A DNA stretch of 64,000 nt from Prionace glauca (GCA_037974335.1 CM075760.1:52433451-52497450); one strand, 5' to 3'. Shown: positions 30,817 to 42,469, numbered from the stretch's first letter. The notes: a model not told the origin generated them from the letters alone. Made by a program: numbers and translations.

Positions 30817-30950
30817 CTGTAAAATAAAGAGGCAATATTGAAGCAGATGTATCTGATGCGGGACATTAATGTTTTTAATCAGTGAAACAATGAGAGATTT
30901 TTCAAATCCATTCTGCCAGTTTGAAATGTGAGTGAATTGAATCATCTCAC

Positions 30951-31078
30951 CTTCACCAGAGTGACGGCAGTGCTGTAGAAAATGCTCAGGAAGAACAGGA
31001 CGATGAATGTGGAAGCGGTTGTCCAGATGTTGCTGTTATCATCCTCACTGTCTTCAATCCAGATGCGGTCGGTGGGGT
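30951..31078 (-). CDS. IGHM: IgM TM1 exon (membrane anchor)
   Basis: Acceptor gtcccctag|ACCCC and donor GTGAAG|gtgagat. It is phase-compatible with the internal CH4 donor at 34591. Translation: acidic linker [19 protein letters not shown], then the transmembrane segment [24 protein letters not shown] (43 residues in all). The polar FYSTAVTL patch is the conserved IgM receptor face that contacts the CD79-like signalling dimer. Splicing CH4 to TM1 replaces the secretory tail and makes the B-cell receptor form. Confidence 0.92.
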
Positions 31079-32612
31079 CTAGGGGACAGAGGCCAGGAAA
31101 TGGAATTAGATTACTTTATTTATCCAGGGAATCTCATTGTTTTCTTTTCCCTGTTCTCCTTTATAAACTGTTCATTCATTCTCATGTTTAATTTTCAATG
31201 TATATCTCCTGTTAAATTCAGGACACTCAGTAACAGATCTCCATAACTATTTTCACACCTGATCCTTATTGGTATTCCTTGGAGAGTCCATGTCAGAAAG
31301 CACTGAAGGTGTTTTCTTGATAATCAGTTCATTTTGAACTATTTGCCACGAACGCTTATTGAAGAATGTTTTGACTGATATAGAGGAACATTCCCCTGTC
31401 GATGATTGTTTCCACAGATGGTGACTGATCTGTAAACTATGAATGCTGCTGTTTAAGATCTGGGATGTAATTTCCAATCTTTGCTTATTTACAGTGGAAA
31501 TGTTTAGTAAATCATGAGCTTAATTCAGTTTCTCAACGTGTTTGGCGGTGTTTTGAGAATTGGGATAGTTCTCGGTGTGTATGTCCATTCAAATTCACAC
31601 TTAAATTTTACTTTCATCATTTACCTGCCGTTTATATTTAAGATTGTGTGTGTGTGTCTGTGTGCGTGTGTGTATGTGTGAGACTGTGTGTGTGTGTGTA
31701 TGTGTGAGTCTGTGTGTGTGTGTGTGTGAACACTTCCTGAGCTGCATTAATCTTTGGTCCTGAGTTAATCTGTGTGTATGAGGGATTCATTTGTCTGTGT
31801 TTGTTGATTTGTGTAGTTGTGTGTCTGTGTGTATAATTTATTCTTCAGTCATTGTGGATAATTTGTATAATTTATATAATTTATCCTTCAGACATTGTGG
31901 ATACATGACTATTATTGTGTGAAGTCTCTGTATATTTATTAATGCCACTCTTAACGTGTGCTCGTTTTTCTGCCTATTTCAGTGAGTGAATTTCTGTCAC
32001 TCGAGTAATGTTTCCTTCCCTTTCTGTATGTGTCTGTTCCTCCGTGTGTTTGTGTGTGTATCTGTTAACATGTTAGTGCATGTAAATCCGTGTTGATAGT
32101 TATTTATAACAATGTGTCAGCATATACCTGTGTTTCCATGTGTAGTATTGTGTCCCGTGATGTTCTGTTCTGTATGAGCATGTGAATGTTTGCATCCACA
32201 TGTTTGTGTGAAAACGTTTTGCTCTCTGTTTATCTATATGCAGTGTGTTAATATTGTTACACGTGTTTCCCTGTATAAGTGATAATGTGTATAACATTGT
32301 GGGTCTCTATATCAGTATTCATTTCAGCGAGAACGTGTGAGAATATGTATTTGTTTGCGTGTGTGTATCTGTTTGTGTATGTTTTGGACCTGCATGCATG
32401 TTATCTGTCCGTATTGTGTGTACACATGCATGTGTTTGTGTTTGGGTCTCTGTACCTAGTCACGTATGTTTAGGTAAGTGTGTACTTGTGTGTTTGTACG
32501 TGGTTCTGCATGCGTTTGTACATATTTGATAATTTGTGTGCATGTTTTGTTTTGTGCCTTCTTGTACTAGTCCGTGTCTGTGTGTGCGGGTGTCTGCCCC
32601 CTTGTGCATGCA

Positions 32613-32658
<46 letters not shown>

Positions 32659-34480
32659 ATGCGTGTGGGACAGAGAGAGCGAAAGAGAAAGGGAGAGAGA
32701 GTATTTGTGTATGCATGTATATTTGTTTGTATGTGTGTGGTCCATTAGTGTATTTGTGGGAGCGTGCTTGTTTGAGTTCGTTTGTGCGTATATTGTGTGT
32801 TCTTCTGATCCGTGAATGTGCATTTGTATTTCTGAATGTATCTGTGTTTTTGTTGTGTATGTATTTGAGAGTATTGTGTATTTGTGACATTCTGTGTCTG
32901 TAGTTGAATGTACCTGTCTATATTTCTGTGTGTGGGAGTATGTGTATGCTTTTGTGTGTGTATATTAACATTCTGTATTCGTGTGCATTTGTATGAGTAT
33001 GTGTATTTGTGCAATTGTGTCCATGTGTCTGTGTGTGTATATGCGTGTGTGTGTGTATGAGTGTGTGAATGAGTGTGTGTGTGTAGTGTGTCTGTATGTG
33101 TGAGTGTGTGTATGTGAGAGTGTGTAGTGTGTGAGTGTGTGTGTGTGAGTGTGTGTGAGAGTGAGTGTGTGTGTGTGTATGCGTGTGTGTTTGTGTGTGT
33201 GTGAGTGTGTGAATGAGTGTGTGAGTGTGTAGTGTGTCTGTATGTGTGAGTGTGTGTATGTGTGTGTGAGAGTGTGTGTATATGTGAGAATGAGTGTTTG
33301 TGTGATTGTGTGTGAATGTATAGTGTGTGTAGTGTGTGTTTGTGCCGTGTGTGTAGTGTGTGAGTGTGTGTGTGAGTGTGGGTGTGTACGCCTATGTATG
33401 TATGTATAATTGTGACAGTTTTGGGCAGTTTTATCAGTGTGTGTATTTTTTTAACTGTTGCTCCAAGTTTCACCGACCATAGTGAAGTGAATATGATCTA
33501 GACAACCCGAATAATGGAACATATTTTCAATGATTTGCTGTAAAAATGTATTTTATGTGAGGGGCACAGTGATATCAGGAGAGAGAATGAAATAATTCAT
33601 TGATGTATCTCAGAGACCTCAGGGACAGAACAGTTAAAACCCGGGGAGGAATCTATGACTTGTTTAAATTTGTATTCTGGGAAATCAATGCCAGCACATG
33701 ATTAACAGGAACAAGAGTGTTGAGACATTTTAAAATTATGTTGCATTCGTATAGATATATTTCAATGATTAAGTTAATGGTACTTCAAAATCTGTAGCAA
33801 GTAAACCGGAAACTGATTTGTACTGTTGGCAACTGGGTCCTTATAGTAGAGAACTGTTCCCTTCCAAACACGGGAGAGGGAGGAGAGTGAGCTCAGAGTT
33901 TCCCTCTCCCTACCCGGTGATACAATGTCCCTGATGGTTCTAACCACTGAGGAGGTAGAGGTGAGTGGATTAAATAATGACATTCCTCCTCTTTTCATTG
34001 AGGAAGTTTTGGCATATGGATTAACTACTGCTCCTCCCCTCTCTTTGCTGGGTTAGTGGGAATCCAGGATGTTAACAATTTCACTCTCCCTCAATCCGAT
34101 GGGGGGAATATTTCTCCATGTTTTTTGTGTGTGACCCTCACTTCAGTTCCCTGTGGGTGCGGTGCAGCAGCTTAAAGAGGTGGTCAATGAGAGAAACAGG
34201 GACACAGAGATCTAAATGTTGTGTTTGTGTGTCAGACATGTTAAAAATGTCGGAGTGTTTTCCCCTCAGCGGGAGGAAAGTCAGTGAAGATATTTTGCAA
34301 AATCCTGTAATGAATGTGCTCTACTCTATCCCTGACCCAGTGTCTATCTCCGCTGGGAGCACTGGTTCAACCATGTTGGGTCCGAGACATGAAAATATCT
34401 GACTCAAAATCAAAGATATGGAAGTAAAACTGAAAAACAACCAATTAAACAATTGGGTATTTCACTGATCGTTAGAGGAA
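31079..34480 (-). repeat. CH4-TM1 intron with GT-rich arrays
   Basis: About 3.4 kb of intron. 31640-31730 and about 32000-33420 are dense GT/TGTG repeats (a pure TG run at about 32617-32654). 33480-34480 is A/T-rich sequence. No exon seen apart from those listed. Confidence 0.7.
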
Positions 34481-34486
34481 AATGTT

Positions 34487-34501
34487 TTTATTCTTTTTAT
34501 T
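34487..34501 (-). terminator. Tandem poly(A) signals, secreted IgM transcript
   Basis: Two AATAAA hexamers on the - strand (34487-34492 and 34496-34501) start 28 nt after the CH4 stop codon. Use of this site, in competition with splicing to TM1, would decide between secreted and membrane IgM. Confidence 0.75.
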
Positions 34502-34528
34502 GTAGTTTTTAATGGAAGTGAGTGACTC

Positions 34529-34920
34529 TCATTGACATGAATTAACCGTGTCCATCAGTGCAAGGGAAATGTTCACAAAACTGGGTTTACCGCTGGATTT
34601 GTCAACTGTTCTGTTGATGATCTTCAAGGGGATGGCTTCATGTCCCACCACACAAGAGTAAGATGCGCCACTGGACCATTCCTCTGCTGCAATGGATAAC
34701 AGGCTGTACATGAAGAAGGAGCTATCGCCGTTCTCCGCCACCACCTCGGTGTTCCTGTAGTTCCCGGGATTCACCGGCTTGTCGTTGACGGTCCATTTGA
34801 CGAAGATCTCTCGGGGGGAGAAACCTCTCACTAAGCAGCTGAGGGAGACGAAACTCTGAGCGGAGACATCTTCTGCCGAGGGCAGGAGGACAGAGACGAC
34901 CGGTTCCCGCGGATTTGGAT
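34529..34920 (-). CDS. IGHM: IgM CH4 exon with secretory tail
   Basis: Acceptor ttttctacag|ATCCAAAT joins CH3 in phase 1 (G|AT, Asp). The domain runs [20 protein letters not shown] .. [17 protein letters not shown] .. [10 protein letters not shown] .. [14 protein letters not shown] .. [10 protein letters not shown]. Both intradomain cysteines, the core Trp and an NRT glycosylation site are present. The secretory tail [19 protein letters not shown] has the NIS sequon and the penultimate Cys used for polymerisation and J-chain linkage. An internal donor SSG|gtaaac at 34591/34590 gives the membrane form. Stop at 34531-34529. Confidence 0.95.
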
Positions 34921-35099
34921 CTGTAGAAAATGTACAATAAATGTCAATTAGCTGGAGAATTCTGGAGACAATGAAACCGCTGGTGAGATATCAGGAAAAT
35001 GTGCTTCGCTTCTGATTTTAACTCTTCCCATTTTTGATTTGCAGCTTGGAGGGGAGGTGAACACAATTGTTTTCTCAAATAACTCGGGGGGGGAGGGTG

Positions 35100-35712
35100 G
35101 AGTGGAAAGATTCAGAAAGTTTACAGCACAGAATCAGGCCATTCGGCCCAACTGATCTACTGTTTTCTTTTTGGTTTTCTGGTTTTTGATGCTCCACATC
35201 AGGCTCCTCCCTTCTTCTTCAATCTAAACCCAATAACATCGCCTTCAGTTCACTTTTCACTCATCAACACATCAAACTCCCCAGAAAAATATCAATCGGC
35301 CCAGAGTCGTTTAGTTCAGGAGAGTTCGCCTCTCATCCTCCTCCGCTCTAAGGAGAAAAGCCCCAGCTCTCTCAACCTTTCCTCATAAGACCTACCCTCC
35401 AAACCAGGCAGCATCCTGGTAAATCTCCTCTGCACTCTCTCCAATGCTTCCACATCCTTCTTATAGTGAGGTGACTAGAACTGCGCACAATATTCCAAAT
35501 GTGGTCTCACCAAGGCCCTGCACAGTTGCAGTTTAACCCCACGGCTCTTAAACTCTAACCCCCTGTTAATAAACACTAACACACTTTAAGCCTTCTTCAC
35601 GGCTCTATCCACTTGATTGGCAATCTTCAGAGATCTGTGGATATGAACCCCGGGATCTGTCTGTTCCTCCACATTGCTCAGAACCCTGCTGTTGACCCTA
35701 CATGTATTGCTT
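35100..35712 (-). mobile_element. CR1-like LINE fragments in the CH3-CH4 intron
   Basis: 35100-35260 holds a 3' tail piece (CAGGCCATTCGGCCCAACTG). 35300-35712 holds - strand RT C-terminal sequence (TCAACCTTTCCTCATAAGAC, CAGGCAGCATCCTGGTAAAT on the + strand). Inserted just 3' of CH3, in the same orientation as the gene and clear of the splice sites. Confidence 0.8.
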
Positions 35713-35728
35713 CAATCTCTCAGCTCAC

Positions 35729-36037
35729 CTGTTTCCTTGTGGATAGATGTTCTTAGAGGAGTCGGCAGATCCTGATGGCTCACCACGCACTCAAACACAG
35801 CCGCACTCAGCCAGGCTTGTGTGGAGATGCTTAATTTGCTGATCACGCTGTCACGATCCGCTCCGGGCTTTTCAGCAATCTCTGATTTCAAATACTTCCT
35901 GTCTCGGATCCAGGACACGTTAACGCCATGAGGAGCATTAGAAATGATGCAGGTTAAGGTCACGGTCGCCTCCAGTAAGACCTGTTCTATTGGTGGTGGC
36001 TGTATCTTCACTGTGGTATCAAGGCACAGGGGAGGAT
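35729..36037 (-). CDS. IGHM: IgM CH3 exon
   Basis: Acceptor attcacag|ATCCTCCCC, donor GAAACAG|gtgagc, phase 1 at both ends, 309 nt. Reads [20 protein letters not shown] .. [20 protein letters not shown] .. [16 protein letters not shown] .. [20 protein letters not shown] .. [10 protein letters not shown]. Core cysteines (TLTC, FEC), the tryptophan after the NVS sequon, and the PTPLR turn are intact. The extra Cys in PPLC near the start is a candidate inter-chain cysteine. It closely resembles the horned-shark mu CH3 as I remember it. Confidence 0.95.
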
Positions 36038-36949
36038 CTGTGAATGAGAAATGAAAATGAGCCCCAGTTCCCCTTCAGAAGCAGGACACCAGTCTTCAGC
36101 CTGAAGGAGATAAAGTCGCCTTCAATATATCAATCTCTAACTATCGCCTTTCACCTTCCATGGCGAATGGGAAAACAGCTTGCTCTATGGAATTATTCCC
36201 TGTATTAAATATTGGAGCAGCGGTAACATTTCCATGAATCAGAATTGGAGAATTCCCAAACAAACCACCATCCTGAACTCAGGGAAAAAGTACTGACCGT
36301 TGGTTTATAAATAGGGTGGATGCACTTTCTAATATTTTACCACTGTGCTGTGATCTGTGAAACAGTCTCACACCTACTGTCTCTCCAAATTTTACCAGCT
36401 GTCTCAGGAACAAGCTGACATCAAGGCCACCTCACTCACTGTATTGCTTCAAACCGAAAGGGGGCACTCTTTTAAGGGGAGGCTGTGGTATATGGTGTTG
36501 TCAATGGACTTATAACCTCGGGCAAGACTCTGGGGAAACAGATTCGAAACCCATCATTGCAAATATGAAATTTGAATTTTGTAAAAATGTATAATTAAAA
36601 GTTGAAATGGTTCTCATGAAGCTATTGCTGTAAAACCCCTCCTAGTTCACAAATGTTCCTTACCAAAATCAACCTGCTGTCTTTATCTGGCCTGGCATGC
36701 ATGTGACTCCAAATTCACAGCAACGGGAGTGACACTTCAGTGCCCTCAGGTTTGGGAAATAAATGTACATCTCAGGAAGGTAGAACAAAAAAAATTTTTT
36801 CTGATGAAATTCTGAATGAGATATTGTCCTAATGCAGCAAACTACATGGCAATAACTTACAAGTTGTTCAATGCTTTGTACCAACTTGAATAGATCCCTA
36901 ATTCTGATTAATAGAATGATATATGTTGTCCTCTGTTTGAGTATCTTAC
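36038..36949 (-). other. CH2-CH3 intron
   Basis: About 0.9 kb. The part near CH2 (36735-36949) is duplicated in inverted orientation at 18891-19108. The rest is unique-looking. No repeat or exon seen. Confidence 0.6.
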
Positions 36950-37261
36950 CCTGAGATGCGCTGATGTTCAGACTCTGAGTGTTTCCTAGGTGAGTGACCT
37001 GGCAGGTATAGACCGCTTTGCTGAACCATTCCCCAGCGGAGACTGTCAGCCGACTGCTTGCCGAGAAGTTCCCGTTCACTTCACAGGGGGGAGAGGTGAC
37101 AATTTCTGAATGCGTGGGTTCCCCATTCTTCAGCCAACTCACTTCCATTGACCCTGGCTGGAAATCGATGATTGAACAAACGATGATTGCGAATTTCCTG
37201 TGTGAGATTTCTTCACTGGAACTCACGGTGAGGATAACAGTTGGAGGGACACCACCATTAC
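36950..37261 (-). CDS. IGHM: IgM CH2 exon
   Basis: Acceptor tcctgatggtcatccag|GTAATGG joins CH1 in phase 1 (T|GT, Cys). Donor CTCAGG|gtaaga. Reads [18 protein letters not shown] .. [20 protein letters not shown] .. [13 protein letters not shown] .. [18 protein letters not shown]. Both core cysteines and Trp are present, with NFS and NIS sequons. A further Cys in TSPPCEVNG is an Arg in the broken copy at 18.7 kb and may form an inter-chain bond or be a recent change. Confidence 0.95.
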
Positions 37262-37309
37262 CTGGATGACCATCAGGAAAAAAAAGCAGATCAGTCATTT
37301 CCTGCAGAA

Positions 37310-37548
37310 GATGTGGATCAATTAAACTTTTGTCAACAGAGGGTAGAGAGGGCGTGGAATGCCCTGCCTGCAGCAGTTGTGGACTCGCCAACTTTAAGGG
37401 CGTTCAAATGGTCAGTGGATAGGCATATGGATAACATTGGAATAGTTTAGGTTAGAGGGTCATGAGACTGGTTCCACTGGTCGGCGCAACATCGAGGGCC
37501 GGAGGGCCTGTACTGCGCTGTAATGGTCTATGTTCTATGTTCTAACTC
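37310..37548 (+). mobile_element. CR1-like LINE 3' end in the CH1-CH2 intron
   Basis: AGGGTAGAGAGGGCGTGGAAT ([18 protein letters not shown] region) to GGCCGGAGGGCCTGTACTGC and a (TTCTATG)n tail at 37527-37545. 5'-truncated, antisense to the Ig gene, ending about 50 bp from the CH2 acceptor. Confidence 0.85.
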
Positions 37549-37681
37549 ATTTGCAGTCAATAGACACTAACTGGACCAATCCAAAGGGCCAGATTGTGCA
37601 CATCTATTTGAATGAGTTATAACCAAGGCCCTACATGTTAACCCCAGTGTTTCTGTTTTCCCCAAGCTCCATAACACTTAC

Positions 37682-37981
37682 ATCGCATTTCAACGCTCTT
37701 GACTGTGCTCATGTGTCGAACCTCACAGTCAATTCTGGGGCATTCTCCCGCTGAGTCGCTGATGGTTAACTGGCTGCTCAGGGTGTAGGTTCCCTTCGTG
37801 TTTCTGACTGATGGGTAAGTCTTAAACCCACTGGGGACCGTTTGCCCATTTTTCTTCCAGGTCAGTTTGGAAACATCTGGAGTATAATCCATCGCCAAAC
37901 ATCCGAAGGTGATGGAGCCGTCGGAGTTCTGTTGCTGACAGGGGGAGACCAGGCCGTACAGAATGGGCGGAGACGGTGTCG
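37682..37981 (-). CDS. IGHM: IgM CH1 exon
   Basis: Acceptor tctttcccag|CGACACC joins J in phase 1 (G|CG, Ala). Donor ATGCGAT|gtaagt. Reads ATPSPPILYGLVSPCQQQNS .. GSITFGCLAMDYTPDVSKLT .. WKKNGQTVPSGFKT .. YTLSSQLTISDSAGECPRID .. CEVRHMSTVKSVEMR. The Cys in LVSPC is in the position used for the light-chain bond. Core Cys pair and Trp are present. The extra cysteine in GECP near the second core Cys is unusual next to mammalian CH1. No counterpart survives in the second cluster. Confidence 0.95.
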
Positions 37982-38084
37982 CTGGGAAAGAATAGCCAAT
38001 TGAACAAGTTAGACTCTTGCGTTTATTAAGTCATCAAACATATTGTTACAAATAGGTTTCTATATTAGATATAGCTCTTGGTGT

Positions 38085-38215
38085 TAAATGGATGAAGGGA
38101 CATGGGTCGTCGGTGTGATCAGGATAGTGATGAGCTCTGACCAAAGTAAATGGCGGAGTAGGCTCCAAGGGCCGAATGGCCAACTCCAGCTTCTATGTTC
38201 TATGTTTCTATCTCA
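38085..38215 (+). mobile_element. CR1-like LINE 3' tail
   Basis: TGGCGGAGTAGGCTCCAAGG, GCCGAATGGCCAACTCC and a TTCTATGTTCTATG end. It lies in the J-CH1 intron about 100 bp from the CH1 acceptor. Confidence 0.7.
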
Positions 38216-38574
38216 AACATTGATTAGAATTATGAACTTATCCATAATATTTCCCGATTAAATCTTTCATCCGCCTTTGAGATGATGTTACTTCTATCAT
38301 TTGGGAATTGTCATCTCTGTAGAAACTCATATCCCTGTCTCCACTTCTATCAAATTAGGAAGAAAAAATACACATTCTGTTAGTCTCACAATGACATGTC
38401 ATTCATTGGATTAACAGAGAACAGCAAAGATTTTCTCCATTACTGCAGCAACTGTTTATTTCTCAACAAAAGCAGTGTGTGATAAACCGCTGTTTATTTC
38501 TCAAACAACAACACTTTGTGATGAAGAAGTTCTCCCTTCATTCAGACTATCCACTCACCTGATGTGGGAGCTCC

Positions 38575-38690
38575 AACAGTTTGTGATTCCAAATAAACCT
38601 GTTGGACTTTAACCTGGTGCTGTGAGAATCCTTACTGTGCCCACACCAACCTCACTCCGGCATCTCCACACTAGTTTGGAGATTGCCTGT
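38575..38690 (+). repeat. Elasmobranch dispersed repeat fragment
   Basis: AAATAAACCTGTTGGACTTT, AACCTGGTGCTGTGAGAATC, ACTGTGCCCACACCAACCTC. A related fragment is at 25.2-25.5 kb. I know it as a very common shark repeat but cannot name the family. Confidence 0.6.
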
Positions 38691-38984
38691 GTTCAAACTG
38701 ATTGGTGCCCCTTCCTCTCTCCAACTCACTGCCTCTCACTCCACAAAACCGAGATTAGTGACTTTGCTTCAAAAATACCTCTGGAATGAGTACTTACTGA
38801 ATGATCGGGAAACTCTAAATGTGATTATAAATTCAAATAAATCCAACATTAACTAATTGAAGGATCATACATTAATACCTAGAGTTTCCCATTTGGGCCC
38901 TGAAGTCTCCTCCATCATTCACTGAGATTACAGATGAGTTGATTGTGGTGCTAGCTCTATTCTGAACCCCTTCACTCTGCCCAT

Positions 38985-39620
38985 CCGTCACCCGCTCTCT
39001 GCCCATTTCCCCCAGCTCTTTGCCCTTTCCACTGGCTCTCTGCCTTTCACGTTGGCTCTTTTCCCCTTTTATCCAGCTCTCTGTCTTTCCACCTGGTTCT
39101 CTACACTTCCCTCCAGCTCTGTGCCCTCTCCCCCGGCTCTCTGCTCTTTCCCTTAGCCCCTTCCGCTTTCCCTCAGCTCTCTGCCCTCTGTCCCTGCTAC
39201 CTCTCCTCTTTCTCCTTTCCCCCGGCTCTCTGACCTTTCCCCCTGACTCTCTTGCCCTTTCCCTCCCCGCCCTTTCTCCTAGTTCTTTCTCCTTTTCCTG
39301 GTCTTTCTGCCCTTTCCCCCACCTCTCTGCCCTTTCTTTCAGCTCTCTCCCCTTTCACTGGTCTCTCTGCCTTTTCCCCTGCTCCCTGTCCTTTCCCCTC
39401 TCTCTCTACCCTTTCCCCTGGCTTTCCGCCCTGTTCCCCGCCTCTCTGCCCTTCCCCCAGCTCTCTGCTGTTTCCCCAGGCTCTCTGCCCTCCCCCCACC
39501 CCGGCTCTCTGCCCTTTCCCTCGCCTCCTGTTCTCCCCTGACTCTTTGTCACTGCCCCTGGCCCTGAGCCCCCAGCGATTCCCTCCAGCTCTCTGCACTC
39601 CTAGGGCAGCTCCCACCTTT
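38985..39620 (-). repeat. Switch-like G-rich, AGCT-bearing repeat upstream of CH1
   Basis: On the coding (-) strand this is purine/G-rich and built from variable units around GGGGGAAAGGGCAGAGAGCT. AGCT occurs at 39014, 39075, 39115, 39175, 39341, 39459, 39587 and 39608, eight in about 620 bp where chance gives two to three. It lies about 1 kb 5' of CH1 in the J-C intron, the place of S-mu in tetrapods. A short inverted counterpart remains at 18300-18480. Function is inferred only from composition and position. Confidence 0.55.
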
Positions 39621-39659
39621 GAACACTAAACTGCCGCTTGAGATCTTTCTTCTCTCTCG

Positions 39660-41345
39660 TTGCAGACCCTCACCACACAGATTCAGTGAGTGTGAGTGAG
39701 AGAATGTGAGTGTGTGAGGGTGAGTGTTTAAATGAGTGGGAGTGGATGAGTGATGGTGTATGTGTGACGGAAGGTGAGTGGGTGAAGTTCTTTGAGTGAT
39801 GATGAGTGATTGATGGTGAATAAGTGTGGGTGAGGGTGATAGACCGTGAGTAAATGAGGGTGTGTGAGAGAGGGTAGGTGAGTGGAGGAGGCTGAATGTG
39901 AGTGAAGGTGGTTGGATGAGTGTACGTAAGCAAGATTGAAAGTATGAGGGAGAGTGAGTGAAGATATGTGAAGGTTAGTGGAGGTGGGTGAGTGAAAGTG
40001 AGTGAGATTGAGTGAATGAGGGTGAGGGAGTGAATGTAACTGAGTAAGTGAGGAGTGAGAGTGAGTGAATCATGGTCTGTTACTGAGGGTGGTGTGTGAG
40101 AGTGTGTGAGGGAGAATGTGAATGGGTGGGAGAGTGAGGGTGAGTGAGTGAAGGTGTTTGATGAGGACGAGTGATTGAGGATTTGTGAGTTAGGATGCGT
40201 GATGTTGAGTGATGATGAGGATGTGAGGGTGTGTGAGTGAATGTAAGTGCGTGAGTCTGAGTGAGTTTGAATGGGTGAGGTGGTGCAAGTGAGAGAGACA
40301 GAGAGAGGGTCATTGAGCTTGAGTTTGTGGGGGTGAGTCTGGTTGATTGAGGGTGGGTAGGTGACTGAGGGAGTGCGAGTGAGAGTGAGTGAGACTGGAT
40401 GAGTGAGGGTGGGTAAGTGTGAGAGAATGGGGTGAGTGAGTGAGGGTGAGTGAGACTGAGTGAGACTGGGTGAGTGAGGGTGGATTAGTGGAATGAGTGA
40501 GTGAGAGTGAGTGAGACTGGGTGAGTGAAGGTGGATTAGTAGGATGAGTGAATGAAGGTGAGTATGAATGTTGGTGACTGACTGAGGGTCTAAGTCAGTG
40601 AGTGAGGTTTAGTGAGTGAGGTTGAGTGAGTGATGGTGTATGAGTGTGGGTGGCTGAGTGACAGTGAGTTAATGAGGGCGCGTGAGGGTGAGTGCGTGAG
40701 GGTGAGTGCGTGTGAGTGAGTGAGTGAATGTGGGTGCGTGACTGAGGGTGTGAGAGTGAGTGAATCAATCAGGGTGTGAGAGTGAGTGAGGCAGGGTGTG
40801 TGATTGAAGTTGAACGAGTGAGGTTGAATGAGTGTTTGTGGGTGAGTGAGGATGGATGAGAGTGAGTGAGCGAATATGAGTGACTGATTGTGAGTGTGTG
40901 AGGGTGAGTGACTCAGGGTGAATCAGGATCAGTGAGTTTCTGAGTTTGAGTGCATGAGTTTGAGTGCTTGAGGTTGAGTGCATGAGGTTGAGTGCATGAG
41001 GTTGAGTGCATGAGGTTGAGTGCATGAGGATGACTGCGTGAGGGCGAGTGCATGAGAGCGAGTGTGTGTGAGGGCGAGTGTGTGAGGGGGAGTGCTTGAG
41101 GGCGAGTGCGTGAGGGTGGATGAGTGAGCAAGGGTGAGTGAATGAGGGCGAGTGAGTAAGCGTAAATGAGAATAAGTGACTGTGGGTGAGTGATTGTGGT
41201 TGAGTGAGTGAGGGTGAGTGAATGAGGGTGAGTGAGTGAGAGTGTGTCAGTGAGGGAAAGTTAGTAAGTGAGGGTGAGTGAGTGAAGTTGTTTGAGTGAG
41301 GATGAGAGATTGAGGGTGAGTGAGTGAGTGTGGGTGAGGGTGAGA
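39660..41345. repeat. GAGTG minisatellite in the J-C intron
   Basis: About 1.7 kb of irregular GTGAGTGAGGGTGAGTGA units on the + strand. The coding strand is therefore C-rich CACTCACCCTCACTCA, opposite in skew to the adjacent switch-like block. Frames through it are Thr/Ser/His repeats. Confidence 0.92.
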
Positions 41346-41975
41346 GAGTCTGTGAGCCACCTCCTCCTCTCCCTCTCCATCGATCTTTTCCCGATTCTCT
41401 CCATTGATCAGCTTTCAGTAACAGGGCTTTGTAAAGTCAGGAATCAGTGTAGATCACCGGGCAGCTGCTTTAATGTCGGGGCCTTTCTTTCAGAAACACG
41501 GATCAGTGAACAAATAGACAGACTGAGGGAGCTGGAAGGGAAGCTTCCAGCAAAACTAGGGTCACACAGGAATCAAACACCAAGTTTACACCAGTATTGG
41601 GGAGCCAGGCAGATTTATTCTCAGCTAGATCCCTTCTTATTGATTGTGTCTTTGTGTCCGGTGTAACACATGGAAATCCCTACTTCTGACCTCATGTTGG
41701 ATGGAATGTGTCATTGATGAAGCAATAGAAGATTGTTGGTCCCAGAACAGTCCCCTGCCGAACTCCTGCAGTGATATCTCAACTTAGATGTTTGACCGTC
41801 AACAACCATTACCACCTTGCTTTGTGCTAAATATGATTCCAAGCAGAGAAGAATTTCCCTCTGTAACTGATTGACTTGAGTTTTACTCCGGCACTTCGAC
41901 CCCACCCTCATTCAAATGTTACCGGGGTGGGAGGCGGGGGGGTGGGGGGTGGGCGGGAGTAGTTGGTGGAGGGGG
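41346..41975 (-). other. J-C intron, unique-looking part
   Basis: Mixed sequence, including a G-rich stretch at about 41922-41980. No exon or named repeat that I can support. Confidence 0.45.
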
Positions 41976-41979
41976 AAAT

Positions 41980-42295
41980 GTGGATGGGCGCTGTGGCACA
42001 GTGATTAGAGCCACTGAGTCACAGTTCAATTCCCAATATGTGTCATTGTGTGTGGAGTTAGCAAGTTCACCCCGTGTCTGCTTGGGTTTCGTTGGGTGCT
42101 CCTGTTTTCTCCCACAGACCAAAGATGTGCGGGATGAGTGGATTGGCGTGCTAAATTGTCCCTTAGTTTCTGGAGGACTAGTTAGGGTAAATATATGTGG
42201 TTATGGTGATCGGGCATTGGTGGGACTGCTGCTAGTGCAGACTCGATGGGCTGAATGGCCTCCTCTACTGTAGGATCCTATGATTCTGTTCTTTG
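41980..42295 (+). mobile_element. HE1-like SINE, near full length
   Basis: tRNA-derived head GCGCTGTGGCACAGTGATTA .. CAGTTCAATTCCC (A- and B-box positions), core GTGTGGAGTTAGCAAGTTCA .. CTGCTTGGGTTTC, GATGTGCGGGATGAGTGGAT, and CR1-type tail GATGGGCTGAATGGCCTCC .. TCCTATGATTCTG. It lies in the J-C intron, antisense to the gene. Confidence 0.75.
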
Positions 42296-42374
42296 GTATC
42301 AATGACAGTCTCTCTTACGTATGTGAGATGGAAAGTGTGTGAGAGTGTGCTTGGGTCTGTGTGCCAGAGACGGA

Positions 42375-42398
42375 GGGTGAATGTGTGTGTGTGTGTGT

Positions 42399-42469
<71 letters not shown>

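Noticed and set aside
32470-33473. His/Thr/Ser frames on the - strand
   Set aside because: Translation of GT repeats in the CH4-TM1 intron.
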